Of a stretch of 64,000 nt of DNA, positions 8,174-18,385 are shown in pieces. The stretch comes from Prolixibacteraceae bacterium (GTDB lineage: Bacteria > Bacteroidota > Bacteroidia > Bacteroidales > Prolixibacteraceae). How positions within the stretch are numbered: position 1 is the stretch's first letter; the number at the start of each line of letters is the position of its first letter. The notes below the pieces were generated by a model. The model was not told the DNA's origin, did not search any database, and saw only the letters and a list, made by a program, of their open reading frames with translations. Where the stretch lies: the NCBI GenBank assembly GCA_028683385.1, contig JAQUIJ010000010.1, positions 108,567 through 172,566 on the forward strand, read 5' to 3'. Both the position numbers and the translations under genes were made by a program.

Positions 8174-9955
8174 TTAATTTATATACACTGATAAACTTGA
8201 TTTTATTGCTTCTAAATAATCATCCGCATCACATTTATCCCAATACATAATTTTATCAAAGCGACGACTATAGGCTTTCATAAAAACATTTTTGGTGCAT
8301 ATCGGTACAAAGCTGCCGTTCATTTCACGTTTCATTATTTCCATTCGTTTAATAGGGAAGAAAGCATTTTTATAGGCACGGTTTGTACCTGAATCTAACA
8401 AGGCAAGATTGGCTATATTGTGGCTTAATGGAGGATTTCCCTCCTTAAATGTTTTGCTTATTTGTTGATATAACGCACTAAATTCTTCATTTGTAATGCC
8501 ATTTTGGATGAGATCTAACAACCCCTCCGCAATTTGTTTTTCATCTTTTTCAGTAAGTCTACCTATTTCATCTTTTTGTTTATCCAAATTCAAAATATCA
8601 ACCTCCATACCTGTATAAAACTCAAGTACCAGTTTTGCCCAGTCAATACGATCATTTCCTCTTAACTCAACTTCTGCTTGTGATCGAACATGCTCAATAT
8701 CCCAATCGTCATTTTTATAGCTATCGAATGGAAAACGGCTGTTTGATTGCGCATTGGCAAGTAAAGTATGGATATTCATTAAAAGTAAAATCCGGTTAAT
8801 TAAAACTTTATCCTTATTGTTTCTATAATCTAAATTTTCAATGTCCGTATTTATCTTTTTCCCAATTTCTTTTTTTAGATATGCCCGGAATTTGTTCTTT
8901 GTCATTTCAGTTGAGCTTGCCTTTTCTTTTAATGTTTTCAAACTACTTCCTGTTGCAATCAGAAATCCGACTAAGTGATAGAGCTTTCTATCATGGTACC
9001 ATTCTTCTAATGTGAGAAAATACCTTTTTATATCAAGCCATATGTCTTCAACTTTGGCATTATGGCTAAAGTCTTCTTTTAGAAACCTATAGAAAGTATA
9101 ATATTTTTCTTCACCATTTGGTTTGTTCTTAATCAGGTCGAAAATATATTCGATTCGGGTTTCGTAATTGTGCTGAGGTAGTTTGTCATTTCCCTTGTCA
9201 TAAATAAAGTACCAAAAAGATTTATCTTGTAACGTATTTTCAATTGCATCCCACTCTGCCGCAATTTGAAGTTGTTTATAATTGGCTTTTTGGCTTTGAT
9301 TATTTGGATTTGCGGTGCCCAAGAATAGCGCTTTAATCAATTCGGCGTTGGTTAATGGAATTTTGCCGATGTTTAAACGTGTAAAAATGTCAATGATATC
9401 GGCATCGTCATTAATCTCATACCAGATAACCTTTACTGGGTTTCCTTTATCTTCTCTTGCGAGCAAAGTCGATAGGAAATCGTTACACTCATTATAATCT
9501 TTATCTTCAAACCAATTATTGGTGGTTTGATATGCTGACCACATGTAATGAAAATCGATATTACTATGATCTTCTTTCAAGTTTCTCAAAAAAGCTTCAC
9601 TTGCTGGGCGTGTTTCATAATCAATAGAAAATACCTCTTTTTTAAAGGCTTCTTTCAAAGATCGTTTCAGATGTTCGGCGACTAAATAGCTTATGATTAT
9701 ACGCACGGTAGTAAGCCGCTGTTGACCATCTATAACCTCCCAAGTATTATTTTCTCTCGTTTTTACTACTATTGGTTGAAGGCAATAAAACTCTTCACTC
9801 GATTTTTCTTTTTTCTGGGCAAACTCCCAAATGTCGTCTAATAGTTGGGTGACCTGTGTTTCAGACCAGCGATATCCACGCTGATATGCTGGAACAAAAA
9901 ACTTTTCTTCCAGCAATTGATTGATGGATTTTAAAACTAATTTATTCTCACTCAT
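8174..9955 (-). CDS. DUF262 protein with DUF1524-like HNH region (GmrSD-like)
   Basis: A 593-residue protein with VPAYQRGYRW at 21-30 and VIDGQQRLTT (DGQQR, 76-80), typical of DUF262, plus DIFTRLNIGKIPLTNAELIKA near 190, the conserved asparagine/leucine box. Near residue 420, WDIEHVRSQ resembles the start of the DUF1524 HNH nuclease domain (IEHxxPQ in many members, with Ser in place of Pro here), and NIANLALLDSGTNRAYKNAFFPIKR near 510-535 fits the conserved N-L-L-N/R-N-F block of that domain. It would thus combine nucleotide-sensing and DNA-cutting parts. It precedes the larger DUF262 gene by 13 nt. Family is firm; modified-DNA restriction is an inference from GmrSD. Confidence 0.88.
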   Translation of the reverse strand: MSENKLVLKSINQLLEEKFFVPAYQRGYRWSETQVTQLLDDIWEFAQKKEKSSEEFYCLQPIVVKTRENNTWEVIDGQQRLTTVRIIISYLVAEHLKRSLKEAFKKEVFSIDYETRPASEAFLRNLKEDHSNIDFHYMWSAYQTTNNWFEDKDYNECNDFLSTLLAREDKGNPVKVIWYEINDDADIIDIFTRLNIGKIPLTNAELIKALFLGTANPNNQSQKANYKQLQIAAEWDAIENTLQDKSFWYFIYDKGNDKLPQHNYETRIEYIFDLIKNKPNGEEKYYTFYRFLKEDFSHNAKVEDIWLDIKRYFLTLEEWYHDRKLYHLVGFLIATGSSLKTLKEKASSTEMTKNKFRAYLKKEIGKKINTDIENLDYRNNKDKVLINRILLLMNIHTLLANAQSNSRFPFDSYKNDDWDIEHVRSQAEVELRGNDRIDWAKLVLEFYTGMEVDILNLDKQKDEIGRLTEKDEKQIAEGLLDLIQNGITNEEFSALYQQISKTFKEGNPPLSHNIANLALLDSGTNRAYKNAFFPIKRMEIMKREMNGSFVPICTKNVFMKAYSRRFDKIMYWDKCDADDYLEAIKSSLSVYIN

Positions 9956-10082
9956 ATTAATCGTATTTTATCTGTTAACATCTGAAGCATCATTTAATGT
10001 TTTAGTTAGCAATAGAATTTGCTTATTCTGATCAGTAATAGAGTCTAATAGAATAATCAGACAAAGTTTAATTTACACTCCT

Positions 10083-12164
10083 TTATTTAAGTGAATTTAA
10101 AATGTATTTAACTCTTTCTTTCCAATAAGGAACTTCAACTTTATGATAGGTTTCATATTCCGGATATATTACAACAAGATACATTTTGGAAATATTTAAG
10201 TCATATTTTCGTTCTAAAATGTATCGATACATACTTTGTTGAAGGCAATACCTATTGTAGCTTGTATCAGGTATATCAGTTAAAGCACCCACTCCGGATT
10301 GCCAAGGATTGTCAGTAATTGGGTTACCTGTTAAACTATTGATTACTTTTTTACTACGTTTCCAATCATAAATTTCTATACCATTCCCATTTTTTGAAAT
10401 TAAATCAATTGTGCCAGCAATATTGTAATCTTCATCAAATATCCGCCATTCTGTTCTGTAAGGTTCAATAGTCTTATGGTAATTGATAAACTTTTCAAAA
10501 AGGTGAAATTCAGGTGTACGATGATAGTCAATCCCTAAGTAGTAGTTTTCGATTTGTTCATGCAAATAAGTGCCCTCCAAAGCAGCTTTTTCTCCTTTTG
10601 ATTTCCACATTACAGCAACTTCTTCAGGAGTCATTCCAAGCTCAGGAGCTTTCCTATAAGACCAATATTCTGCGTCAAATTCTGGAAAAAAACGACTTAT
10701 TACACTACTTGCGGAAGGCATTGGTGCATTATCGACTGTATACAAGTGTATATCTGGGTAGAAGACAATTCTTTTATCTCTCTGATGTGCATTTATTTTG
10801 TTAAAGCCAATCTGTTTTCCACCTTCAGGAATACTATTGATACTTGGAGCAACTTGACTTTCTTCGTCAATTTCCTGCTGGTTAAAATCTCTTTCAATTA
10901 CCTCAGCTTTTTCTTCAACTTCTCCAAAGACATGATTCAAGTAATTCTCCCTATATCTTTGTTTTTCCCATTTTTGAGCTTGAACAATATCCCACATTTT
11001 TTCAGAAATCAATTCAGAAACGGCCAGTAAATCGGAAGGTATTTTATATTTCGGAGATATTTTATTTAGTATTTGAGCAACATACCTAATACATGACAAT
11101 TCTTGGGTATGTACCTGGTATTCTGAAAAGCGTATCACCATCCAACCTCTGTCAACAAAATATGTATCCCTCATTAAATCATCACCCTTACAATGAGTCG
11201 GTTGCCTTGTGAGTCCGGCATAAGGTTCATCGATTTCAATATTAATTCGAATATTAAATTCTTGTGAATGTTCAACTAATGCAATATCTGGCTCAAATGG
11301 TCTGGTTTCTTTTCCTGTATTTAACCTCAAATTTCCAGAAACCAAGAAATCAGCATTGAAGTATTTTTCAATTACTTGTTGAAATGCTTCTTCTTTAAAG
11401 CCACGCCGTTTTGTCTTTCCATATCGATGGCTACGAATGATACAATCTTTTGGGGGGATTCTTAAAACGGCATAGGATTCTGTACATTCAGGTAAATCCA
11501 AATGATAATTAACAAATAGCCTTTTGACGGATACAGTAGGTTCTTTACTTACCGCCGGAGGCAAAATTTCCTTAAGTTTTTGGCTTGATTTGGCTTGAAT
11601 AACTTCAGTGCTTATAGCTACTTGTGTTGATACCGATTTGTATTCTTCAATTGGCTCTTTTATTTCGTTATATTGATCCTTATGAATTTTTTTTTCAGCT
11701 TGAACACGTTGAGTCAATTCTTGTAACTGTAAAATCCCATTTTGCTCACGTTGCTCCATTTCTTGCCTTCGTTGCTTCCATGCCTGCTCACGTTGATTTG
11801 CTAGTTCGATTTCTTTTTGCTCTTGTACTCTTTGAATCCATATTTTTACAAGTGCAACTAACCCAACTAAACATAGCAGACAAATAATGTAGATTCGGAT
11901 TATGGCTTGAGGTACATCTTCTAATTCGAAACTAAGATATATTGCTATCCAAACAGGAATTGAGCCACCCAAAGCATACCCAATTATACTTTCATTTTTA
12001 CCTCCAAGTAATAGGCCGCCTGTAAAACTGGCAATTAATGTAAGTGCTACTATTACAATTGGTAAGGAGAAAAAAGATAAGATTACCACTGACGCAACTG
12101 CAGCAATAATCAAAAAAATAGGATCAATATGTTTTTTCATTAAATCAATTTTTACAAAAACCAC
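10083..12164 (-). CDS. Membrane-anchored protein with two PD-(D/E)XK nuclease domains
   Basis: A 693-residue protein from a GTG start at 12164, preceded by AGGAAAGGA at a good distance; ATG 12140 (MKKHIDPIF) is the alternative. Three to four membrane helices lie at ~15-110, then a Gln/Glu-rich coiled coil (~112-165). Residues ~255-365 hold a DUF559-like nuclease core: FEPDIAL (D293) and IEIDEPY (E310-D312). Residues ~525-690 hold a RecB/Cas4-like core: TYLHE (H535), GTIDLI (D587), IYDWK (D600, K602) and LQQSMYRY. It lies 95 nt after the AIPR gene, perhaps on the same transcript. Two nuclease folds tethered to the membrane is unusual. Function unknown; defence inferred. Confidence 0.8.
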   Translation of the reverse strand: MVFVKIDLMKKHIDPIFLIIAAVASVVILSFFSLPIVIVALTLIASFTGGLLLGGKNESIIGYALGGSIPVWIAIYLSFELEDVPQAIIRIYIICLLCLVGLVALVKIWIQRVQEQKEIELANQREQAWKQRRQEMEQREQNGILQLQELTQRVQAEKKIHKDQYNEIKEPIEEYKSVSTQVAISTEVIQAKSSQKLKEILPPAVSKEPTVSVKRLFVNYHLDLPECTESYAVLRIPPKDCIIRSHRYGKTKRRGFKEEAFQQVIEKYFNADFLVSGNLRLNTGKETRPFEPDIALVEHSQEFNIRINIEIDEPYAGLTRQPTHCKGDDLMRDTYFVDRGWMVIRFSEYQVHTQELSCIRYVAQILNKISPKYKIPSDLLAVSELISEKMWDIVQAQKWEKQRYRENYLNHVFGEVEEKAEVIERDFNQQEIDEESQVAPSINSIPEGGKQIGFNKINAHQRDKRIVFYPDIHLYTVDNAPMPSASSVISRFFPEFDAEYWSYRKAPELGMTPEEVAVMWKSKGEKAALEGTYLHEQIENYYLGIDYHRTPEFHLFEKFINYHKTIEPYRTEWRIFDEDYNIAGTIDLISKNGNGIEIYDWKRSKKVINSLTGNPITDNPWQSGVGALTDIPDTSYNRYCLQQSMYRYILERKYDLNISKMYLVVIYPEYETYHKVEVPYWKERVKYILNSLK

Positions 12165-12259
12165 AAATTATCCTTTCCTAAGACTGGGATTTCAATGCCA
12201 TCTATTATTGAACTATAACGTACACGGTCAATTACACAACATGTTTTGGCAAAACACCC

Positions 12260-14632
12260 CTAAATTCTAAACCCCCATTTTGAAATAAACTGAAAATTCA
12301 TCAGACAGTATTTCTTGTTTTGTGGAGTAAGATTTTCTTTTCCATTCATAATGTCAAACATCATTTTAAAATGGTGTGGTTTTAGTCGTTTATTGGTTCT
12401 GTCCCACTGAACCATTTTTTTGATTAATTCCAACGTTATTTCATGATCATCTGTTTTATTTGTAGTTGTTGGTTCTGATAATTCATCGGCTTCAAAAAGA
12501 AGTTCCGGAGCTTTCGCTATGACTATTTCTAAAATTGAAATACCGTATGAAACTTCATTTGGCAAAATGCTAGAGGTACTTCTAACTTTTGTCATTAAAT
12601 TCCAAGCAGTATTTTTCTGGACAGTTGATAGATTATCAGTTTCTCTGCCCCATTCTTCAATCTTTTTCCAGACTTTCGAAGGAATTGATTTAATCCGTTC
12701 GAGATCTTCCTGACGTTTCTGCAATTCTACCTCATCATCTGAGATTACTGTTCTTTTGGTTTGATTTTTCGTGTCAACCAAGTCTTGCTTTATAGCAGAC
12801 AAATCAAATTTGAAATCATTGTCTTTTAGTTTTACCCAACATTCTTCCTTCTTTGCCCATTCGCCATACAGACCACCGGGAGCAGTATCCTTTATGAATC
12901 CTTCCAAAGTACTCATCATTAAATGCAAAAGTGATTTTAATGAGCCAGATATCTCCTGAGCTTTCCAAATTTTATAAAGATCTAATTGATTCTTAGTTAA
13001 GCAGTTTAATAAAGTTACCGCGTAAGGTACAGTAATATAACGCATATCACCTATCGCTCTGGGTTTGACACCATAAACTTTTTCTGCTGTCCTATAAAGG
13101 ATTGCTTTGGCAATTGTATCCTCAAAATATACATTGTTCATTTTTTTCTCCAGATTGAAGTTCATGAACTGCACATAGTTTTTTTGATTACCTCTGACAA
13201 CGTAATGCGGCCCGATTAAAATTTTTCTTCCATCTGAAATTTCCTGGTAGGCATTGATATATTTAGCCAGTTCCTCTTTTGTAAATAATTGGTGTTTTGG
13301 ATTCTTTAAATCAAATGCCTTTTTCCTGGATGGTGTAAATCCATCTTTTAGTATTGCATTTTTGTATTGTCCCCTGGCTCTTTCGTAAAACCATTTGGTT
13401 TGTATTGGCTGACTGTCGGTAATTGGCGTAAAGACATTCCTTGAAAGCTTTTCTAATTCAATATGATAGGGTCGGTTGCTACTTAAATCAGACACGGAAA
13501 CTTTGTTTTGAGTGTTTGCATATTCCGAAATCAGGGAAACTATTTCGCTGAATTTTTCTTTGTTTTTGACTACCGAAAGTTTTACCTGAACAAATATGTT
13601 GGAAATATCAGCCTTATCTTTCTTTTGCGTGTGATAAATGGATGCGGTTGTTTGTCCTCCATTTACAATCTGGAAATCCTTTACAACGGAAATTATTTTC
13701 CCATTGCCATCTTCGCTATTTTCCAATTCAATTTCATCTGCTGTCGCCGCTATTCCATTATTGAAAGCCAGAAACATTTCAGGTTCCTTAATTATTGTAG
13801 TCCTGATGCCCTTATTGATTTTTCCATTGAATTGCAAAAATGACCGAACATTTTGCTCTAAAAGCCTCGAACCAAATCTTTCATAAATGGATGCGAGTGC
13901 TTCTCCCGGAATAATTGCCAAATATGATTGATACTCTTCATTGATTGAAGGTGAAGGGATGCAGGGTACAGTATATCCATCGGATTTGAAATTTATCTCA
14001 ATGGGGATGTGCGATTTTTCACTTAAATTGTACAGGCTTTCAATATCAAATATCTTGTAGTAAAAATTGTAACCTGAAATAACTGTATTTGCAGGAAAAT
14101 CACCTTTATAAAAGCCGTTTGTAAGGATAAAAGCATTCACCCGAACAAGATTTTCTTTTATATCTTTTGATTTTGCCAATGTATAGGCAAATTGAAATAT
14201 TTCTGACGATTCTTCAATCTCATCTACATAATCGCTTTTAAAGTATTTGGTTTTTTCATCTACTGCTGAATAGATTGCCTTTCTAAAGAAGTTTAAAATC
14301 CGTTTGGATGCCGTTTCAATGTCAGGATTTGAAATTTTCGCTATTTCGTTTGTCCCGCTGAAAATTGTAATAAATAAATCTACCGTTTCGTAATTTTCTG
14401 ATATTGCATAAGCGTTTATCTTATGCTGTTTGGGAGTCCCCAAGGCTTTTTCATCATATTTGACAACTATGTTTTCGGATTCTCCGGATGCTGCCAGCAG
14501 ATCAACTGCTTGTTGAGTGAAAACCTGTTCAGATATTGCGCCTTCTTCATCGGTTGATTGAATTGCAGTAATTTCCTGCATTAATGCAGTATAGAACTTA
14601 TTAATTTCCAAATTCTCAATTGATGTGCTCAT
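12260..14632 (-). CDS. AIPR (abortive infection phage resistance) family protein
   Basis: A 790-residue protein matching the AIPR family in its central part, with the conserved FLAFNNGIAATA...DFQIVNGGQTTASIYH block around residues 280-335. Before it lies a PD-(D/E)XK-like N-terminal segment (KHKINAYAISENYETVDLFITIFSG, ~70-95), and after it YHIELEKLSRNVFTP and WFYERARGQY, also typical. AIPR proteins are encoded with Z1 helicases and DUF4420 nucleases in restriction-like operons and are named for phage abortive infection. Start overlaps the DUF4420 stop by one base (ATG at 14632), so translation is probably coupled. It is the last gene of the tightly packed operon. Confidence 0.9.
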   Translation of the reverse strand: MSTSIENLEINKFYTALMQEITAIQSTDEEGAISEQVFTQQAVDLLAASGESENIVVKYDEKALGTPKQHKINAYAISENYETVDLFITIFSGTNEIAKISNPDIETASKRILNFFRKAIYSAVDEKTKYFKSDYVDEIEESSEIFQFAYTLAKSKDIKENLVRVNAFILTNGFYKGDFPANTVISGYNFYYKIFDIESLYNLSEKSHIPIEINFKSDGYTVPCIPSPSINEEYQSYLAIIPGEALASIYERFGSRLLEQNVRSFLQFNGKINKGIRTTIIKEPEMFLAFNNGIAATADEIELENSEDGNGKIISVVKDFQIVNGGQTTASIYHTQKKDKADISNIFVQVKLSVVKNKEKFSEIVSLISEYANTQNKVSVSDLSSNRPYHIELEKLSRNVFTPITDSQPIQTKWFYERARGQYKNAILKDGFTPSRKKAFDLKNPKHQLFTKEELAKYINAYQEISDGRKILIGPHYVVRGNQKNYVQFMNFNLEKKMNNVYFEDTIAKAILYRTAEKVYGVKPRAIGDMRYITVPYAVTLLNCLTKNQLDLYKIWKAQEISGSLKSLLHLMMSTLEGFIKDTAPGGLYGEWAKKEECWVKLKDNDFKFDLSAIKQDLVDTKNQTKRTVISDDEVELQKRQEDLERIKSIPSKVWKKIEEWGRETDNLSTVQKNTAWNLMTKVRSTSSILPNEVSYGISILEIVIAKAPELLFEADELSEPTTTNKTDDHEITLELIKKMVQWDRTNKRLKPHHFKMMFDIMNGKENLTPQNKKYCLMNFQFISKWGFRI

Positions 14633-15630
14633 TATACTGTAAGGTTTTCAAAAACTGAAACTTCTGGTTGTTTATAAGCTTCACATTGCGAAAGAATAAT
14701 GGAGTATTTCACATCTCCAACTCCGCTGCGAATCTCATTTTCCTGGATTCTCGGGAAATTGTCCTCAACTTTATAAAACGTATCCTGCCGGATAAAATAA
14801 CCAGTGGAATCATACAAATCGATATGGTGATCAAAATATCCGGCTTCATATAATTTTGATTTGAATCGATTCGATGCAATAGAATCAGTTGCCAGTAAAT
14901 CATTTATCGAAGCGACAATCTGGTTTAATGTTTCTCCGCTTTCCTGTACTTTCTCCAATGAAATATGGTAGAGAAATAGTTTTTCGAGGTGTGTAATATC
15001 CAGCTGTCTTTCACTGCTGATCTGGACTTTTTGATGATTATTTCCATGTGTCGTTTTTACTTCCACTGCCCAGTTATTCATTTGAAAATCTCGTACTTCT
15101 CTGGCAGAACCTACCCAGGTATTTAATACGAGCTGTAGTTTATTATTGCACAGAAGAAATTTCCGCAGGAAATATAATTCGCCAAACAAACCTCTTTGCT
15201 CTTCGGGTGTCAGACCTTCAGAAATCATTCGTGTGAATAGAGATTTCCATTTTTCAAATCGGTTCAATATCGTTTTTACTAATTGCTTTTCGTTGGTTTC
15301 GTTAGTTATGCTTGAAATTAAGTCTTCACATAAGACAGAAAATATGTCCCTGTGCTGATTGTTGATCAGTTTAAAAAGCAAAACGTTTTTCCCTTTCTGA
15401 TTGTAATCCGGAAAAAAATCAATTTGTATTTCCTGTAAATTATCGAACATTGAAATATTTACCTCTATGCTCTCGCTTATTGACGTGGCAATGCACAACA
15501 ATTTTTCAGGCTGTTGTATCGCTACAAACACATCAGGCAATACTGATCCGGAATATCGCCGTAGAAGCAACCCTTTTTTGAACGAGGTGTCATTCGCTAG
15601 CTCATCCCATATTTGATTAATCTTCGTCAT
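14632..15630 (-). CDS. DUF4420 PD-(D/E)XK nuclease
   Basis: A 332-residue protein of the DUF4420 (PD-(D/E)XK motif protein) family. The active-site pattern is visible: GLFGELYFL (E151), VGSAREVRDFQ (D181), and WAVEVKTT (E190-x-K192), followed by QISSERQLD, a conserved feature of this family. It is presumed to be the DNA-cutting subunit working with the Z1 helicase encoded just upstream and the AIPR protein just downstream; its start overlaps the Z1 gene by 14 nt. Length is typical. The nuclease call is firm from motif and neighbours; the substrate is not known. Confidence 0.92.
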   Translation of the reverse strand: MTKINQIWDELANDTSFKKGLLLRRYSGSVLPDVFVAIQQPEKLLCIATSISESIEVNISMFDNLQEIQIDFFPDYNQKGKNVLLFKLINNQHRDIFSVLCEDLISSITNETNEKQLVKTILNRFEKWKSLFTRMISEGLTPEEQRGLFGELYFLRKFLLCNNKLQLVLNTWVGSAREVRDFQMNNWAVEVKTTHGNNHQKVQISSERQLDITHLEKLFLYHISLEKVQESGETLNQIVASINDLLATDSIASNRFKSKLYEAGYFDHHIDLYDSTGYFIRQDTFYKVEDNFPRIQENEIRSGVGDVKYSIILSQCEAYKQPEVSVFENLTV

Positions 15631-18385
15631 CGTTGTCGTTATCTATTTCGTCATCAATATTGAATAGTGCCAGGAGTTGTCTATGAATAGCATAGCGCAC
15701 TGAAGAGTTAAACCGACTACCCGGAAAACTTATTGCAAAGCCAACTAATGGGTCGCTTCCTTTAGGAAGGTCAGCCCCTTCTGGGTCAAGAAAGTATATT
15801 AGCAGTAAAGGATTTTTCGGATTTCTGAACTCATTTCGGACTATATCTCCTTTCGGATAATCATTCTTGTATTCCTTGTTGTTATGCTGGTGAAATGCAA
15901 TCGTTCTTTCCAATGCGGCTCTATATTGTTCTGGTTCTAAATCAACGAACTCATCTTTAGGACTTATGATGTGATTTTTCCTGATGAAAAATGTAGTAGA
16001 ATCTGTTCTTTCTGTGGCATTCCGGCGAAACCAATAACCAATATCGACAATATTCCCGTTTTTGTCAATTGGGAATCTTTCAATTGTGTCTGCTTTTGAC
16101 ATTAATGCTACACTCCAGTTTGTAAGCTCACCGTTTGCAATCTGGACATCTATAAATTGCAATAAGTTGCCTGGATCAACTCTTACCAGGGAGTCCGGAA
16201 CTTTGAACTTTTGAAATAATGGCCGAATCAATTCAGGTGATACATTCTTCCACAAATAATTGTTTCTATTGGTTTTAAAAGTAGCATCAAGCGAACTTAT
16301 AAAATCAACAGTAGCATCTAAATTCGATTTTACAACTATTGGATTTTTCTGCAATTGATATGATTCAACCAATCTTCCAGCCCAGGAAACATCAACATTT
16401 ACAGCCCTACGAATCTTATTTGATGCGGAAATTTGCAACACTCCTGGATGGGTTCGCACTTTTAAAGCATATTGTTCCGGAGTGCTACCTGCAACATCTG
16501 ACATGTAGTCAAATTCGCTTCTTAATTCTTCTGAAGCCAAAGTGATATGACAAAACCACTCATTCAATTCACTGCTTGTAAAGAGGCGACATAAATCTAC
16601 ATAACCGGGTCTGTAACCGAACCACCTGCCCATTTGCATCAAGGTATCGTACATCCGTGAAGCTCTCAGATAATAACTTACCGAAAGTCCTTCCAATGTC
16701 AATCCTCTGGATAACTTATCACCACCAATAGCTATAACTGACAAGCCTTTTTTATGGTCGTAATAGTTTAAGGCATCTGCCGAACCACCATTGATTTTTT
16801 TGACTTGAATTCTGACGGCTGCCTCACGCAATTGCTTTTCTACCTCCACCCATTCATGAATTTGGGTCGCGCTGTCAATCCCTCTTAATTCGGTATCTAA
16901 AATTTGTTGTGAGATTGTTGTATATGATTTATAATTATCTGTATCATCCTCAAACACTTGTCTCATTTCTTCGAGAATAGAGGGTATTTTCATTTCAATT
17001 CCTCTACGGTAAAAATCGAAGGTGCTTTCTACAAGTTCTTTAATATGGTCTTGCCAGTTAATAAACCGGCTAACATGTATCAACATTGAATTGTGAGCCA
17101 ACTCTTGTCCCCGAAGTCTTCTTATTGCGCAGGTAATAATGAAACTTTTTATTGCAAGTCGCAATGAATCTGGTATTGAATCAGGCAATTCCGATTCTCT
17201 CTTATGTCCATTCGGCACAAAGTTCTGATAATCATCAATTCTGTTTACGATTGGCAAAACTTCATCAGAGATTTCATCATCTTCTAAAACCCTAATTCCA
17301 AAGACTTTTTCCGGACCAATATAATTTGATGGAGCCTGAATATTGATAATAAAATCTTTAGGGAAAAGCTGGTCTTCTTCAATCGGAATAAAAATATTTG
17401 CAAAAGGAGTCGCAGTATAGCCCACATAACCACTTTTGTCAAATAGTCTCAAAATATTACGAATGTGTTCATTTATTTTGGTTGATTTATCTTCATCCTT
17501 GTTGGTGTTTATTGATGCGTTATCCGCTTCATCATCAATCAGCAGTAATGATTTATTGTTGATTCTTCTTTCACCTTTTGCATTTATACTTGCCTGAGAA
17601 CTCAGCCATTGAAATAGTTTTTCAAGCACTTTTGTATTCTTTTTTACAACTGCAACTATCGGTTCATTGGTGTTAAAAGTTTGTGTTGTTCTTGCACTGA
17701 AGTCACCATTGTCAGAACTTGATGTGACCGAATGAACAGGTAGCGCATTTTTGCCAATTCCTACACCAATTGTATGCTGACCGGTGTTAAATGCCCGCTG
17801 AAATTGGGTATCAAAGCCCAAAAATCCTTCATCTAAACGAAGCTGTGTTTGACTGCGCAGATTGTTGTGAATACCAGCTAAAACAATTATCAATTTAAAT
17901 CCTGCATCGGCAGCTTTGCAAATCAGACCGGTATAGTTCGATGTTTTTCCAGACTGTACTTGTCCAACAACTAACCCGTATTTACTGATTAAAACATTCT
18001 GATCGGGATTAAATAATCCATCAAGTGTTCTGTCCGTAAGTTTGTCTAATTGATTTAACACTGCCTCAGGGTAATTCTTTTCATCCTGAAGATAATCTCT
18101 ATATCTATTCCAAAAGTTCCATTCAATAGATGTTTTTTTATCATTTATCCAGGGTAACCGGCTTTCTTCTTTTTCAATGATCCGAAACTCATCCATGCGA
18201 ATATTATAGATAGCCTGAACCTCCCGTATTAATGTGGCCTTATCTAATGCTGCAAAATTTGGGACATACAGCATCTGGGTCACTGCATCTTCAATTTGTT
18301 GTGGAGTAACCGAAGCAGACGCAGGTAGAAATATCCTGATAGCTCTTATCGCTTGTTGTATCATCTTTTCAGTATAAGGATTCAA
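15617..18385 (-). CDS. Z1-domain superfamily II helicase/endonuclease
   Basis: A 922-residue protein with Walker A GQVQSGKT at 141-148, Walker B LLIDDEAD at 281-288, motif III YTATPFAN at 323-330, and the Z1 signature GDKLSRGLTLEGL...RASRMYDTLMQMGRWFGYRPGY near 560-605, which carries helicase motifs V and VI. Z1 proteins are the motor of MORC-linked restriction-like operons. The start overlaps the DUF2971 gene by 17 nt; an internal ATG (MIQQAIRAIR, 18364) is possible and would remove the overlap. The acidic C-terminal tail (DDEIDNDNDDED) is notable. It probably moves along DNA to license cutting by the DUF4420 nuclease; this is inferred. Confidence 0.92.
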   Translation of the reverse strand: MNPYTEKMIQQAIRAIRIFLPASASVTPQQIEDAVTQMLYVPNFAALDKATLIREVQAIYNIRMDEFRIIEKEESRLPWINDKKTSIEWNFWNRYRDYLQDEKNYPEAVLNQLDKLTDRTLDGLFNPDQNVLISKYGLVVGQVQSGKTSNYTGLICKAADAGFKLIIVLAGIHNNLRSQTQLRLDEGFLGFDTQFQRAFNTGQHTIGVGIGKNALPVHSVTSSSDNGDFSARTTQTFNTNEPIVAVVKKNTKVLEKLFQWLSSQASINAKGERRINNKSLLLIDDEADNASINTNKDEDKSTKINEHIRNILRLFDKSGYVGYTATPFANIFIPIEEDQLFPKDFIINIQAPSNYIGPEKVFGIRVLEDDEISDEVLPIVNRIDDYQNFVPNGHKRESELPDSIPDSLRLAIKSFIITCAIRRLRGQELAHNSMLIHVSRFINWQDHIKELVESTFDFYRRGIEMKIPSILEEMRQVFEDDTDNYKSYTTISQQILDTELRGIDSATQIHEWVEVEKQLREAAVRIQVKKINGGSADALNYYDHKKGLSVIAIGGDKLSRGLTLEGLSVSYYLRASRMYDTLMQMGRWFGYRPGYVDLCRLFTSSELNEWFCHITLASEELRSEFDYMSDVAGSTPEQYALKVRTHPGVLQISASNKIRRAVNVDVSWAGRLVESYQLQKNPIVVKSNLDATVDFISSLDATFKTNRNNYLWKNVSPELIRPLFQKFKVPDSLVRVDPGNLLQFIDVQIANGELTNWSVALMSKADTIERFPIDKNGNIVDIGYWFRRNATERTDSTTFFIRKNHIISPKDEFVDLEPEQYRAALERTIAFHQHNNKEYKNDYPKGDIVRNEFRNPKNPLLLIYFLDPEGADLPKGSDPLVGFAISFPGSRFNSSVRYAIHRQLLALFNIDDEIDNDNDDED

